Source of the DNA: Stigmatella erecta
GTDB taxonomy: Bacteria; Myxococcota; Myxococcia; Myxococcales; Myxococcaceae
DNA: 64,000 nt
NCBI RefSeq assembly: GCF_900111745.1
Contig: NZ_FOIJ01000002.1
Span: forward strand, 1 to 64,000
Direction: 5' to 3'
The notes beneath the pieces were generated by a model. It did no database searches, was not told where the DNA came from, and worked only from the letters and a program-made list of their open reading frames with translations. The position numbers and the translations under genes were made by a program. Shown piece after piece: positions 55,789 to 64,000 of the stretch (positions are counted from its first letter, which is position 1; each line of letters starts with the position of its first letter).

Positions 55789-58700
55789 ATGCCTTCCTTG
55801 AACGCCTCCACTGCCTCCTCCAGCCCCACGCTGACGCTGGGCCTGCCTGGGTTCACCTTCGAAGACCTCTACCGTCCCCAGGGCCTGCGCCGGCTCGCGG
55901 ACCGCTTCGACGCGTGGATGTCCGAGCACGAGCCCGAGCTGCTCCAGGCCTTCGACGCCTACCGGAAGTCGGGGGGGACGAGCGTGTCGGGCCCCGCGGA
56001 GTCCGAGCTGCTCATCCGCGTCTCGCGCCACGTGGGCACCTTCCTGGCCCGCCTGTTCAACATCGGCGAGGAGACCGAGGGCCTGGCGCGCCGGCTGACC
56101 GGGGAGCTGCCGCTGTTCGACTTCAAGCGCGACTTCATCACCCGCCGCGTCTTCAAGAAGGGCGCCCCGGACCGCCCGTCGCTCGCCGAGTACCCCTCGC
56201 TGGATGCCCGGATGCGCCTGCTCTTGCAGCTGGGCTTCCCGGAGTCCCTGGCCCTGGACCCGGAGCGGGGCCTGGCCGAGTCCGTCCTCACGCTGATGGA
56301 CCTGGAGCGCGTCTTCTCGGGCGCCCTGGCCCCGGCGAACAAGGCCCGGGAGCCGGCGCTGCGCGAGCGGTGGACCGCACTGCGCACCGCGCTCGTGTCC
56401 ACGCCCGAGGGCAAGGAAGCCTTCGGCTCCAGCCTCGTCCCCCAAGGGGAGGACGCGGCGGAGCTCCAGGCCGTGCGCGCCCTGCTCTCGCTGGCCGACC
56501 GCTGGACGTACGCCCGCGCGCTGCACCCGGAAATCAAGGAGCTGTTCCACACCTGGTCCACGCACCGCATCCCCAAGCCCCTGGTCTTCGACCAGCTCGT
56601 CTCGCTGCACCGGCCGGACCCGCAGCTGCCCGAGATTTCCGAGAGCCCCGGGCACCACCTGCGCCACCGGGATGGGTTCAAGCTCACCGACCGCCGCGGC
56701 ACCCCGCGCGACGTGATGAACGAGGTGGACTACTGCGTCATCTGCCACGAGCGCGAGAAGGACTCCTGCTCCAAGGGCTTCAAGGCGAAGGACCCGGTGG
56801 CCGAGGGGCACACCTACAAGAAGAACCCGCTGGGAATCCCCCTGACGGGCTGCCCCCTGGATGAGCGCATCTCCGAGGCCCACGCGCTCAAGCGCGAGGG
56901 GCTCTCCGTCGGCGCGCTGGCCATGGTGATGCTGGACAACCCCATGTGCCCGGGCACCGGCCACCGCATCTGCAACGACTGCATGAAGGCCTGCATCTTC
57001 CAGAAGCAGGAGCCGGTGAACATCCCCCTGGCGGAGACCTCCACGCTCACGGACGTGCTGGAGCTGCCCTGGGGCTTCGAGCTCTACGGGCTGCTGTCCC
57101 GGTGGAACCCGCTCAACGTGCGCCGCCCGTACGCGCTGCCGTACATCGGCCGCAACGCGCTGGTGGTGGGCCTGGGCCCGGCCGGCTACACGCTGGCGCA
57201 CTACCTGCTCAACGAGGGCTTCGGCGTCACCGGCGTGGACGGGCTGAAGATTGAGCCCTTCCCCGACGAGCTGGTGGGCCGCAACGGCCAGGCACTCCAG
57301 CCCATCCGGGACTGGCGGGCGCTCACCCGCGAGCTGGACGAGCGGGTGCTGGAGGGCTTCGGCGGCGTGTCCGAGTACGGCATCACCGTGCGCTGGGACA
57401 AGAACTTCCTCACCCTCATCCACCTGACGCTGGCGCGCCGGGCGAACCTGCACATCTACGGCGGCGTGCGCTTCGGTGGCACCCTCACCATCGACGATGC
57501 GTGGGCGCTGGGGTTCGACCACATCGCCATCGCCGCGGGCGCGGGCCGGCCCACCATCATCGGGATGAAGAACAACCTCATCCGGGGCATCCGCAAGGCG
57601 AGCGACTTCCTCATGGCGCTGCAGCTCTCGGGCGCCTTCAAGCGCGACTCCCTGGCGAACCTCCAGGTGCAGCTGCCCGCCATCGTCATCGGCGGCGGCC
57701 TGACGGGCATCGACACGGCCACGGAGCTGATGGCGTACTACCCGGTGCAGGTGCAGCGCATCCTGGAGCGCCACGAGCAGCTCACCGCGGAGCTGAGCGA
57801 GGAGACCGTCCTGGCGCGGCTGGACGCCGAGGAGCGCGCCACCTACCAGATGTTCCTGGAGCACGGCCGCGCGGTGCGCGCCGAGCGCGAGAAGGCGCTC
57901 GCCGAGGGCCGCAGCCCGGACTTCATCCAGCTGGTGCGCGGCTGGGGCGGCGTGAGCCTCGTCTACCGCCGCAGCCTCACCGAGTCCCCCGCCTACCGCC
58001 TCAACCACGAGGAGGTGGTGAAGGCGCTGGAGGAGGGCATCCGCTTCATCGAGCGCATGAGCCCCACGGAGGCGCTGCAGGACGCGAGCGGCGCGGTGCG
58101 GGCCATCCGCTTCGAGCGCATGGTGACCCAGGACGGCAAGCTCAAGGGCAGCGGCGAGTTCTTCGAGATGCCGGCGAAGACGGTGTGCGTGGCCGCGGGC
58201 ACCTCGCCCAACGTCACCTACGAGAAGGAGTACCCGGGCACCTTCCGGCTCGACGAGAACAAGGAGTACTTCCAGGGCTTCGAGCTGGACGAGGCCGGTG
58301 AGGCCTACACGCTCAAGCCCGTGGAGGCGGTGGAGGACCTGGATGCGAAGGTGGGCTTCTTCACCTCGTACCAGAAGGAGGGCCGCTTCATCTCCTTCTA
58401 CGGGGACAACCACCCCACCTACGCGGGCAACGTGGTGAAGGCCATGGCGAGCGCCAAGGATGGCTACCCGCAGGTGGCGCGCCTGTTCGCCCGGGAAGTG
58501 GCGGCGATGGACTTCTCGGACGAGGCGGCCCAGGCCGCGCGCGAGGCGCGGCTCGCCGCCCACTTCGCGAAGCTGGACGAGGCGCTCAACGCCACCATCG
58601 TGGCCGTCAACCGCCTGACGCCCACCATCGTGGAGGTGGTGGTGAAGGCGCCGTTCGCCGCCAGCCACTTCGAGCCGGGCCAGTTCTACCGGCTGCAGAA

Positions 58701-59565
58701 CTTCGAGCGGCTGGCGCCCGTCGTGGACGGCACGCGGCTGACGATGGAGGGCCTGGCGCTCACCGGGGCGTGGGTGGACAAGGAGAAGGGGCTGATGGGC
58801 ACCATCGTGCTGGAGATGGGCTCCTCCTCGCGCCTGTGCGCCGCGCTGCGGCCCGGTGAGGCCGTGGTGCTCATGGGCCCCACGGGCGCGCCCACGGAGA
58901 TCGCCCACAACGAGACGGTGGTGCTGGTGGGCGGCGGCCTGGGCAACGCGGTGCTCTTCTCCATCGCCCGCTCGCTCAAGGCGGCCGGCTGCCGCGTCGT
59001 CTACTTCGCCGGCTACCGGCAGAAGGTGGACAGCTTCAAGCAGGCCGAGATCGAAGCCGGGACGGATCAGATCATCTGGTCGGTGGACAGCGGCGAGACC
59101 ATCCAGCCCCGGCGGCCCCAGGACGCCGCCTTCCGGGGCAACGTCGTCCAGGCGATGCTCGCCTACGCCCAGGGCCAGCTCGGCCCCGCGCCCGTCATCT
59201 CCCTGAACGAGGTGGACCGCATCATCGCCATCGGCTCGGACCGGATGATGCGCGCGGTGCAGGAGGCCCGCCACGGCGTGCTGCAGCCCTTCCTCAAGCC
59301 GGGACACGAGGCCATCGGCTCCATCAACTCGCCGATGCAGTGCATGATGAAGGAGATCTGCGCCCAGTGCCTTCAGAAGCACGTGGATCCGCGCACGGGC
59401 AAGGAGACGTGGGTGTTCTCCTGCTACAACCAGGACCAGAACCTGGACCAGGTGGACTTCGTCAACCTGAACCAGCGCCTGCGCGGCAACACCGTCATGG
59501 AGAAGGTGTCGGACGTCTTCCTGGCGCGCCTGCTCCAGAAGGCCCCCCAGCTCAAGCGCGTCTGA
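55789..59565 (+). CDS. Giant FAD/NAD(P)-[Fe-S] oxidoreductase fusion (GltD-like plus PyrK-like)
   Basis: 1258 residues in three parts. The N-terminal ~300 are helical and unassigned. A Cys-rich region follows (YCVICHEREKDSC, then CPGTGHRICNDCMKAC, about 320-405), able to hold [4Fe-4S] clusters, as in the GltD N-domain. The FAD/NAD(P) oxidoreductase core starts VVGLGPAGYTLAHYLL (about 460), with GGGLTGIDTATEL for the second nucleotide. From about 930 a ferredoxin-reductase-like domain (FEPGQFYRLQNF, VGGGLGNAV) ends in a PyrK-type [2Fe-2S] motif (CMMKEICAQC ... C). It probably moves electrons between NAD(P)H and an unknown acceptor. It is transcribed alone. Confidence 0.8.
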   Translation: MPSLNASTASSSPTLTLGLPGFTFEDLYRPQGLRRLADRFDAWMSEHEPELLQAFDAYRKSGGTSVSGPAESELLIRVSRHVGTFLARLFNIGEETEGLARRLTGELPLFDFKRDFITRRVFKKGAPDRPSLAEYPSLDARMRLLLQLGFPESLALDPERGLAESVLTLMDLERVFSGALAPANKAREPALRERWTALRTALVSTPEGKEAFGSSLVPQGEDAAELQAVRALLSLADRWTYARALHPEIKELFHTWSTHRIPKPLVFDQLVSLHRPDPQLPEISESPGHHLRHRDGFKLTDRRGTPRDVMNEVDYCVICHEREKDSCSKGFKAKDPVAEGHTYKKNPLGIPLTGCPLDERISEAHALKREGLSVGALAMVMLDNPMCPGTGHRICNDCMKACIFQKQEPVNIPLAETSTLTDVLELPWGFELYGLLSRWNPLNVRRPYALPYIGRNALVVGLGPAGYTLAHYLLNEGFGVTGVDGLKIEPFPDELVGRNGQALQPIRDWRALTRELDERVLEGFGGVSEYGITVRWDKNFLTLIHLTLARRANLHIYGGVRFGGTLTIDDAWALGFDHIAIAAGAGRPTIIGMKNNLIRGIRKASDFLMALQLSGAFKRDSLANLQVQLPAIVIGGGLTGIDTATELMAYYPVQVQRILERHEQLTAELSEETVLARLDAEERATYQMFLEHGRAVRAEREKALAEGRSPDFIQLVRGWGGVSLVYRRSLTESPAYRLNHEEVVKALEEGIRFIERMSPTEALQDASGAVRAIRFERMVTQDGKLKGSGEFFEMPAKTVCVAAGTSPNVTYEKEYPGTFRLDENKEYFQGFELDEAGEAYTLKPVEAVEDLDAKVGFFTSYQKEGRFISFYGDNHPTYAGNVVKAMASAKDGYPQVARLFAREVAAMDFSDEAAQAAREARLAAHFAKLDEALNATIVAVNRLTPTIVEVVVKAPFAASHFEPGQFYRLQNFERLAPVVDGTRLTMEGLALTGAWVDKEKGLMGTIVLEMGSSSRLCAALRPGEAVVLMGPTGAPTEIAHNETVVLVGGGLGNAVLFSIARSLKAAGCRVVYFAGYRQKVDSFKQAEIEAGTDQIIWSVDSGETIQPRRPQDAAFRGNVVQAMLAYAQGQLGPAPVISLNEVDRIIAIGSDRMMRAVQEARHGVLQPFLKPGHEAIGSINSPMQCMMKEICAQCLQKHVDPRTGKETWVFSCYNQDQNLDQVDFVNLNQRLRGNTVMEKVSDVFLARLLQKAPQLKRV

Positions 59566-59575
59566 GGCAGGCGGC

Positions 59576-60268
59576 TCAGCGCTTGCCGAAGGTGCTCATC
59601 ATGTCCTGGTAGTTCTTCGCCAGGTCCGCCTCACGCGTCAGGACGGTGTCGACGTTGGCATCGCCGTACGTGCGGCGGACCTCGGTGAGCTGGCGCAGGG
59701 ACTCCACGCGCTCGCGCATGGCGTCAATCTGCGGGGCCAGCTCCTTCTGCTGCTCCTGGCTGAGCTTCGCCTGCATGGCCTCCAGCTTCTTCAGCTCCTC
59801 GTCGAACTGGAGCGTCTGCAGCATCTGGCGCTGGGCGATGACCGCCGTCACCACGTCGGCCAGGCCGTTGACGTCCTCCTCGGAGAGCCCCGCCTCCTTG
59901 CGCGCGTTCTCCTCCGCCACCGCCTTGCCCTCGATGTACTTCATCGTGGCGTTCACCTCGGCCAGGGTGCCCACCGTCTCCGGCTTGCTCTTCGCCGTGG
60001 CCAGCTCCTTCGTGAGCGCCGCGTAGGCCTCCAGCAGCTGGCGCTGGTAGGCCACGTACGCCCCGAGCTTCTCCGGCGTCACCCGGTAGGTGCTGGGCGC
60101 CTCCCCTGCCTGCCCTCCGGCCGGCCCAGGGTCATGCCCCCCCGGGGGGGAGGCCTCCCCGGGCGCGGCCGGGACCGCCGGAGCGGGCGCGGGCGCGGGG
60201 CCCGCTTGTTCTTTATTGCACGCCGAGCAGGCCAGCACTGCCCAGAGCACCCACAACAGCCGACGCAT
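59576..60268 (-). CDS. Coiled-coil lipoprotein
   Basis: 230 residues: lipoprotein signal (LLWVLWAVLACSAC, Cys at about 17) from the ATG at 60268, a Pro/Ala/Gly linker to about 60, then a helical bundle with heptad repeats (EELKKLEAMQAKLSQEQQKE, APQIDAMRERVESLRQL). No enzyme motif. It is likely outer-membrane or periplasmic and structural. The stop lies 10 bases after the convergent oxidoreductase gene, with no room for a separate terminator. Confidence 0.75.
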   Translation of the reverse strand: MRRLLWVLWAVLACSACNKEQAGPAPAPAPAVPAAPGEASPPGGHDPGPAGGQAGEAPSTYRVTPEKLGAYVAYQRQLLEAYAALTKELATAKSKPETVGTLAEVNATMKYIEGKAVAEENARKEAGLSEEDVNGLADVVTAVIAQRQMLQTLQFDEELKKLEAMQAKLSQEQQKELAPQIDAMRERVESLRQLTEVRRTYGDANVDTVLTREADLAKNYQDMMSTFGKR

Positions 60269-60452
60269 GCCCACTCCCCTTGAAATCACAAGGAGAGACT
60301 ATAGGCCCGGGGCCCGTCCGATGGGATTCGATGCCTCCCCGACAACCTACCGGGGGGGACGGCGCCATTGAACAATCGCCGCATTACCTTTGACCAACCT
60401 GCCCACGGTCGTGTACGAACCGCGATTCGTTGTCGAGAGCGGTGGAGGGACT

Positions 60453-60947
60453 TTGAGGCTTTTCCTGGTAAGGCACGCCGATGCGGACGCAGAGATCCCC
60501 GATGGACTCGGCGACGAGGCTCGCCCGCTGACCGCGAAAGCCCGCGCCACCTCTGCCGTGCACTTCGCGTCGCTGGCGGAGCGCATGGGGCCCATCTCGC
60601 TCATCCTGACGAGCCCGCTGGTCCGCACGGTCCAGACCTCGCAGATCCTCTCCGACTCCACCAAGCACGAGGGCCTGCTCCGGGTGCACCGCTGCCTGCT
60701 GCCGGAGATGCCCGTGGGCTCGCTGGAGCCGGTCATCGCCGATCACGCGGACCAGAACATGGTGCTCGTGGGGCACCAGCCCTCCATGGGCGCCCTGGCG
60801 GCGCACCTGCTGGGCATGCAGTCGTTCCCCAAGCCGGTCAACCCCGGCACGGTCATCGCCCTGGAGCGCTCCGAGGAAGCCGGCGCCCCGTTCAAGTTCC
60901 TGTTCTACGCGGCGCCCGGACAGCCGGTCCTCGACGTCATCCAGTGA
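60453..60947 (+). CDS. sixA: SixA-type phosphohistidine phosphatase
   Basis: 164 residues from a TTG at 60453, with GGAGG five bases upstream. This gives MRLFLVRHADADAE, the standard SixA beginning with the catalytic RHG-type motif (RHA). Further sites are TSPLVRTVQTS and MVLVGHQPSMG with the second His. Members remove phosphate from histidines of phosphorelay proteins. Frames opening at 60390 add 21 residues not seen in the family. It lies 25 bases before cyaY. Confidence 0.82.
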   Translation: MRLFLVRHADADAEIPDGLGDEARPLTAKARATSAVHFASLAERMGPISLILTSPLVRTVQTSQILSDSTKHEGLLRVHRCLLPEMPVGSLEPVIADHADQNMVLVGHQPSMGALAAHLLGMQSFPKPVNPGTVIALERSEEAGAPFKFLFYAAPGQPVLDVIQ

Positions 60948-60972
60948 GCGGCCCCCCGGCCGGAGCCCCGCG

Positions 60973-61305
60973 ATGATGGACGAAGCGCGCTACAACCAGC
61001 TCGTCGCCGCGGTCTTCAAGCGCATGGTCGCCGCGGCCGATGGCATCGATCCGGACGTCCTCGAGGCAGACACCACCGGGGACATGCTCACCCTCACCGC
61101 CCCCTCGCGCGAGAAGTGCATCGTCAATACCCAGCGCGCCGTGCGGCAGATCTGGGTGGCGGGCAAGAGCCAGGGCATCCACTTCTCGTATGACGAGGCC
61201 ACCGGCACCTGGAAGGACGACAAGGGCCGGGGGCTGGAGCTGTTCTCCTTCGTGGCCCAGGTGGTGCGGGAGATCAGCGGCGCGGACCTCGCCTACCCCT
61301 CCTGA
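60973..61305 (+). CDS. cyaY: Iron donor / frataxin-like protein CyaY
   Basis: 110 residues, the frataxin fold throughout: an acidic first helix (DEARYNQLVAAVFKRMVAA, then DGIDPDVLEAD) for iron binding, then strands DMLTLTAPSREKCIVNTQ, RQIWVAGKSQGIHFSYD and GTWKDDKGRGLELFSFV. It binds iron and tunes Fe-S cluster assembly in the cytoplasm. Two adjacent ATGs (60973 and 60976) are equivalent starts. The stop overlaps the convergent REC-GGDEF gene by 13 bases. Confidence 0.88.
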   Translation: MMDEARYNQLVAAVFKRMVAAADGIDPDVLEADTTGDMLTLTAPSREKCIVNTQRAVRQIWVAGKSQGIHFSYDEATGTWKDDKGRGLELFSFVAQVVREISGADLAYPS

Positions 61306-62234
61306 GGCGCCTCGCCCGGAGGCTGCGGCCCCCGCTCGCTGAACACCACCCGGTCCCCGCCCGCGGCCTGCGCCTTGCGCAGCGCCTCGCTGGCATCCCT
61401 CATGAGGTTGCCGAAGCTGACCTGGGTCTGCCCCCGCGCCGAGGCGGGCTCGAACACCGCCAGCCCCAGGGACAGGGTCAGCTCCGGCAGCGGGGCCAGC
61501 GTCTTCACCCGCTGGCGCAGCCGCTCGGCCACCATCATCGCCCCATCCTTGGCCGTGTGGGGCATGAAGGAGACGAAGCGCCCCTCGGACAGGGGGACGG
61601 TGACGTCGATGTCGCGCATGGCCTCGGTGAGCAGCGCCAGCACCTCGGCCAGCACCGCGGTGCGCCGCGGGGGGCCCAGCGGGGCCAGGTGCTCGGCCAG
61701 GCGGTCCAGCTCCAGCAGCACCAGGGCGATGGGGTAGCGGTAGCGCCGGCTGCGCTTCACCTCCATGAGGAGCAGCCGCTTGAGGAACTCGAAGTCCGGG
61801 GAGCCCGCCGCGTCCGTGCGCCGGTTGGGGGCCTCCGCCCCCGCGGAGGGCACCGCCTGGGCGGCGGCACGCGCCTCGAAGAGCTGAATCAGCAGCCCTA
61901 CGCACGTCACCACGGTGGTGCGCTTGAGGGGGCCCACCAGGAAGGCATCCCCCCCGGCGCCCGCGCAGCGCTGCTCGGGCTGGTCCTCCTCCGGCAGGTA
62001 GAGCAGGAGCACCGGCAGCTCCGGCAGCTCCGCCTTCACCTGGCGGCAGAGCGCCTCGCCGTCGAGCGAGGCACTCTGGGAGGCCAGCAGCACCGAGGGC
62101 GCGCGCGCGTGGGCTTCCCGCAGCGCCTCGTCCAGGGTGCCGACAATGCTCACTTCATAATCCGCGCTCTCCAGGAACTTGCGGAGTGCCGTGCAGACCG
62201 GGAGGGACGGCTCGGCAATGAGTGCGGAGCGCAT
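61293..62234 (-). CDS. Degenerate receiver-GGDEF protein
   Basis: 313 residues. Residues 1-125 have the receiver fold but not its chemistry: the acidic pocket is AEPS and the phosphoacceptor position reads VLLASQSA, with Ser for Asp. Residues about 150-305 are GGDEF-like (KRLLLMEVKRSRRYRYPIALV, then TVPLSEGRFVSFMP), where the GGDEF signature has become SEGRF. It should not make cyclic di-GMP; it may bind a partner or nucleotide instead. It is next to frr on the same strand (21 bases from its start to the frr stop) but is unrelated to translation. Confidence 0.8.
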   Translation of the reverse strand: MRSALIAEPSLPVCTALRKFLESADYEVSIVGTLDEALREAHARAPSVLLASQSASLDGEALCRQVKAELPELPVLLLYLPEEDQPEQRCAGAGGDAFLVGPLKRTTVVTCVGLLIQLFEARAAAQAVPSAGAEAPNRRTDAAGSPDFEFLKRLLLMEVKRSRRYRYPIALVLLELDRLAEHLAPLGPPRRTAVLAEVLALLTEAMRDIDVTVPLSEGRFVSFMPHTAKDGAMMVAERLRQRVKTLAPLPELTLSLGLAVFEPASARGQTQVSFGNLMRDASEALRKAQAAGGDRVVFSERGPQPPGEAPQEG

Positions 62235-62255
62235 GGGGCCATTAAACCCCCAATC

Positions 62256-62816
62256 TCAGACGGACATAACCTCCTTTTCCTTGGCCGCGATGATTTCGTC
62301 GACCTTGGTCACGCCCGCGTCGGTCTCCTTCTGCACCTTCTCCGAGGTCCGCTTGTTGTCGTCCTCGGTGATGGTCTTCGCCTTCAGCTTCTCCTTGAGG
62401 GCCTCGTTGGCGTCCCGGCGGATGTTGCGGATGGCGACCTTGTGCTCCTCGCCCTTGGACTTCACCTGCTTGGCGATGTCCTTGCGGCGCTCCTCGGTCA
62501 GCGGCGGGAACGGCAGGCGGATCATCTCGCCGTCGTTCATCGGGTTGATGCCGAGGTTGGCCTCGCGCAGCGCCTTTTCGATTTCCTTGAGGACGCTCTT
62601 GTCAAAGGGCTTGATGGTGATGAGGCGAGGCTCGGGGGCGTTCACGTTGGCCACGCCCGACAGCGGCGTCGGCGTGCCATAGTAGTCCACCCGGACGCCA
62701 TCCAGGATGGCGGTGCTGGCCCGGCCGGTGCGGACCTTGGCCAGCTCACGCTTGAGATCATCGATCGTCTTGTCGATGCGGCCCTTCAACTCCTTCAGCA
62801 CGTCTTCATTCGCCAT
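62256..62816 (-). CDS. frr: Ribosome recycling factor
   Basis: 186 residues, the usual length. KVRTGRASTAILDGVRVDYYG and LSGVANVNAPEPRLITIKPFD are RRF signatures, and RLPFPPLTEERRKDIAKQVK belongs to the last helices. It splits post-termination ribosomes with EF-G. It follows pyrH by 24 bases in the classical rpsB-tsf-pyrH-frr order. Confidence 0.97.
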   Translation of the reverse strand: MANEDVLKELKGRIDKTIDDLKRELAKVRTGRASTAILDGVRVDYYGTPTPLSGVANVNAPEPRLITIKPFDKSVLKEIEKALREANLGINPMNDGEMIRLPFPPLTEERRKDIAKQVKSKGEEHKVAIRNIRRDANEALKEKLKAKTITEDDNKRTSEKVQKETDAGVTKVDEIIAAKEKEVMSV

Positions 62817-62840
62817 TGTGAGCTCCCAGGTTAGAAGAGG

Positions 62841-63590
62841 TCAGGCCCAGACCGTCTCGGCGGTCCCCACCACGGTCCCGATGTCGCCGCTGCCCAGCAC
62901 CGCGCGGCCGATGTTGCCCCGCACCGTCAAGTCGAACACCACGATGGGCAGCTTGTTGTCGCGGCACAGCGAGATGGCCGTGGAATCCATCACGTTCAGG
63001 TCCTGCTTGATCACATCCAGGTAGGTGAGGCTGCGGTAGCGCCGCGCCTCGGGGTCCTTCTTCGGGTCCGCGTTGTACACCCCGTCCACCTTGGTCGCCT
63101 TGAGGATGACCTCGGCGTTGATTTCCATGGCGCGCAGGGACGCGGCCGTGTCGGTGGTGAAGTACGGGTTGCCCGTGCCCGCGGCGAAGATGACGACGCG
63201 CCCCTTCTCCAGGTGGCGCACGGCGCGGCGGCGGATGTAGGGCTCGGCGATCTGCTCCATCTTGATGGCCGACAGCACGCGCGTGTGGACGCCCTGCTTC
63301 TCCAGCGCGTCCTGCATCGCCATGGAGTTGATGCAGGTGGCGAGCATGCCCATGTAGTCGGCGCTCGCCCGGTCCATGCCCTCGGTGGCCCCGGCCACGC
63401 CCCGGAAGATGTTGCCGCCGCCGATGACGAGGGCCACCTCCACGCCCGCCTCGATCAGCTCCTTCACCTCGGAGGCGATGCGCGAGAGCGTGGGCGGGTG
63501 GATGCCATACTTCCCATCGCCCATCAGGGCCTCGCCCGAGAGCTTGAGAAGAATGCGCTTGTAACGGCCAGAACGGGTCGGGTCGGACAT
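62841..63590 (-). CDS. pyrH: UMP kinase
   Basis: 249 residues: [14 protein letters not shown] (ATP site), [31 protein letters not shown], and the C-terminal part with SGDIGTVVG. It phosphorylates UMP to UDP as a hexamer, with GTP/UTP control. Its position between tsf and frr is standard. Start ATG at 63590, with the hairpin at 63697 between it and tsf. Confidence 0.97.
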   Translation of the reverse strand: MSDPTRSGRYKRILLKLSGEALMGDGKYGIHPPTLSRIASEVKELIEAGVEVALVIGGGNIFRGVAGATEGMDRASADYMGMLATCINSMAMQDALEKQGVHTRVLSAIKMEQIAEPYIRRRAVRHLEKGRVVIFAAGTGNPYFTTDTAASLRAMEINAEVILKATKVDGVYNADPKKDPEARRYRSLTYLDVIKQDLNVMDSTAISLCRDNKLPIVVFDLTVRGNIGRAVLGSGDIGTVVGTAETVWA

Positions 63591-63696
63591 GTGGCCCCGC
63601 TTCTATCCCCCACCCTGGCCACGATCAACGTTCGCGTCGCAAGGACCGTCGCCTGCGAACCCTTCGGCCGCCCAGGCCCCCAGGTCCCGAAAAACA

Positions 63697-63752
63697 GAAG
63701 GGGCCACCCTCCGGAAGCCCCCGGGGGGACTTGCCAGAGCCGCGGCCCCTTC
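63697..63752 (-). terminator. Hairpin between tsf and pyrH
   Basis: GAAGGGGCC (63697-63705) pairs with GGCCCCTTC (63744-63752) with further internal GC pairing (CCCGG/CCGGG type), and a run of five A (sense T) lies on the pyrH side. It would end or attenuate the rpsB-tsf transcript before pyrH. Confidence 0.65.
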
Positions 63753-63770
63753 CTGGCACGGCAGGAGGCC

Positions 63771-64000
63771 TTACGCCTGGGCGGTGCCCAGCGTCTTGGC
63801 GACCTCGGCGGCCAGGTCATCCTTCTTCTTCTCGATGCCCTCGCCCACCACGAACCGCGCGAAGCGGCGCACGGACACCTTCTCGCCAATCTTCGCGGCG
63901 CGCTCGGTGATCATCTCGTGCATGCGCTTCTTGTCGTCCTTCACCCAGAACTGGTCCACCAGGCAGACCGTCTCGTAGTACTTCTCGATCTTGCCCACGA
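63771..64000 (-). CDS. tsf: Elongation factor Ts, C-terminal part (cut by window edge)
   Basis: The last 75-76 residues are present: KIEKYYETVCLVDQFWVKDD, MITERAAKIGEKVSVRRFAR and FVVGEGIEKKKDDLAAEV. These are the C-terminal coiled-coil and subdomain of EF-Ts, the nucleotide exchange factor of EF-Tu. The N-terminal part lies beyond position 64000. Confidence 0.95.
   Translation of the reverse strand, partial: VGKIEKYYETVCLVDQFWVKDDKKRMHEMITERAAKIGEKVSVRRFARFVVGEGIEKKKDDLAAEVAKTLGTAQA

Noticed and set aside
55084-59382. Minus-strand frame of 1432 codons opposite the oxidoreductase fusion
   Set aside because: Shadow of a well-defined flavoprotein gene; its composition is typical of antisense GC-rich frames.

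Overview
The window is GC-rich chromosomal DNA of a myxobacterium (phylum Myxococcota). Its gene content fits the Cystobacterineae, but that narrower placement is inference. The evidence is the number of two-component systems with NtrC-type regulators, many lipoproteins, a MYXO-CTERM-type C-terminus, an immunity gene of the myxobacterial double-CXXCG paralogous family (SitI6), and very strong GC3 bias that creates long antisense shadow frames.

Layout. 1-9.45 kb is an accessory mosaic: the tail of an IS5-type transposase, small regulators and exported proteins, an excisionase-like gene lying against a 3' tRNA(CAT) fragment (an attachment-site scar), gene debris, a kelch lipoprotein, and a truncated SitA6-type toxin tail overlapping an intact SitI6-type immunity gene. 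9.5-21 kb holds two adjacent anion-transport modules. The first is a histidine kinase and sigma54 activator, then a consensus sigma54 promoter, then a SulP transporter and a beta-carbonic anhydrase. The second is a SulP-STAS transporter transcribed away from another kinase and sigma54 activator. A decayed serine hydrolase lies between them and a truncated excisionase copy follows.

21-31.7 kb carries enzymes and local regulators: a 2OG-Fe(II) oxygenase, an Asp-box propeller, a VOC protein, an M19 dipeptidase, a divergent DJ-1/GlxA pair, a LacI regulator with its own palindrome, a DUF1993 protein and a cupin. 31.7-39.5 kb has a cold-shock protein, a Spy-like/CpxRA-like envelope-stress operon, a type-1-copper protein with haem O synthase, a large TPR protein and tRNA-Ala(CGC).

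39.5-44.8 kb is a DUF2760-Hsp70-Hsp70 operon. 47-55.6 kb is a cell-surface polysaccharide locus (gmd and rmd for GDP-D-rhamnose, glycosyltransferases, a GT-C-like membrane protein, a methyltransferase). 55.8-59.6 kb is one 1258-residue flavoprotein/iron-sulfur fusion. The right edge is core: sixA-like, cyaY, a degenerate REC-GGDEF protein, frr, pyrH and the end of tsf.

Most noteworthy are the paired SulP/sigma54 modules with carbonic anhydrase, the orphaned SitI6 immunity gene with its toxin remnant, and the tRNA/excisionase scar with a second, internally deleted excisionase copy 18 kb away. Functions are read from motifs and family knowledge; no database search was run.
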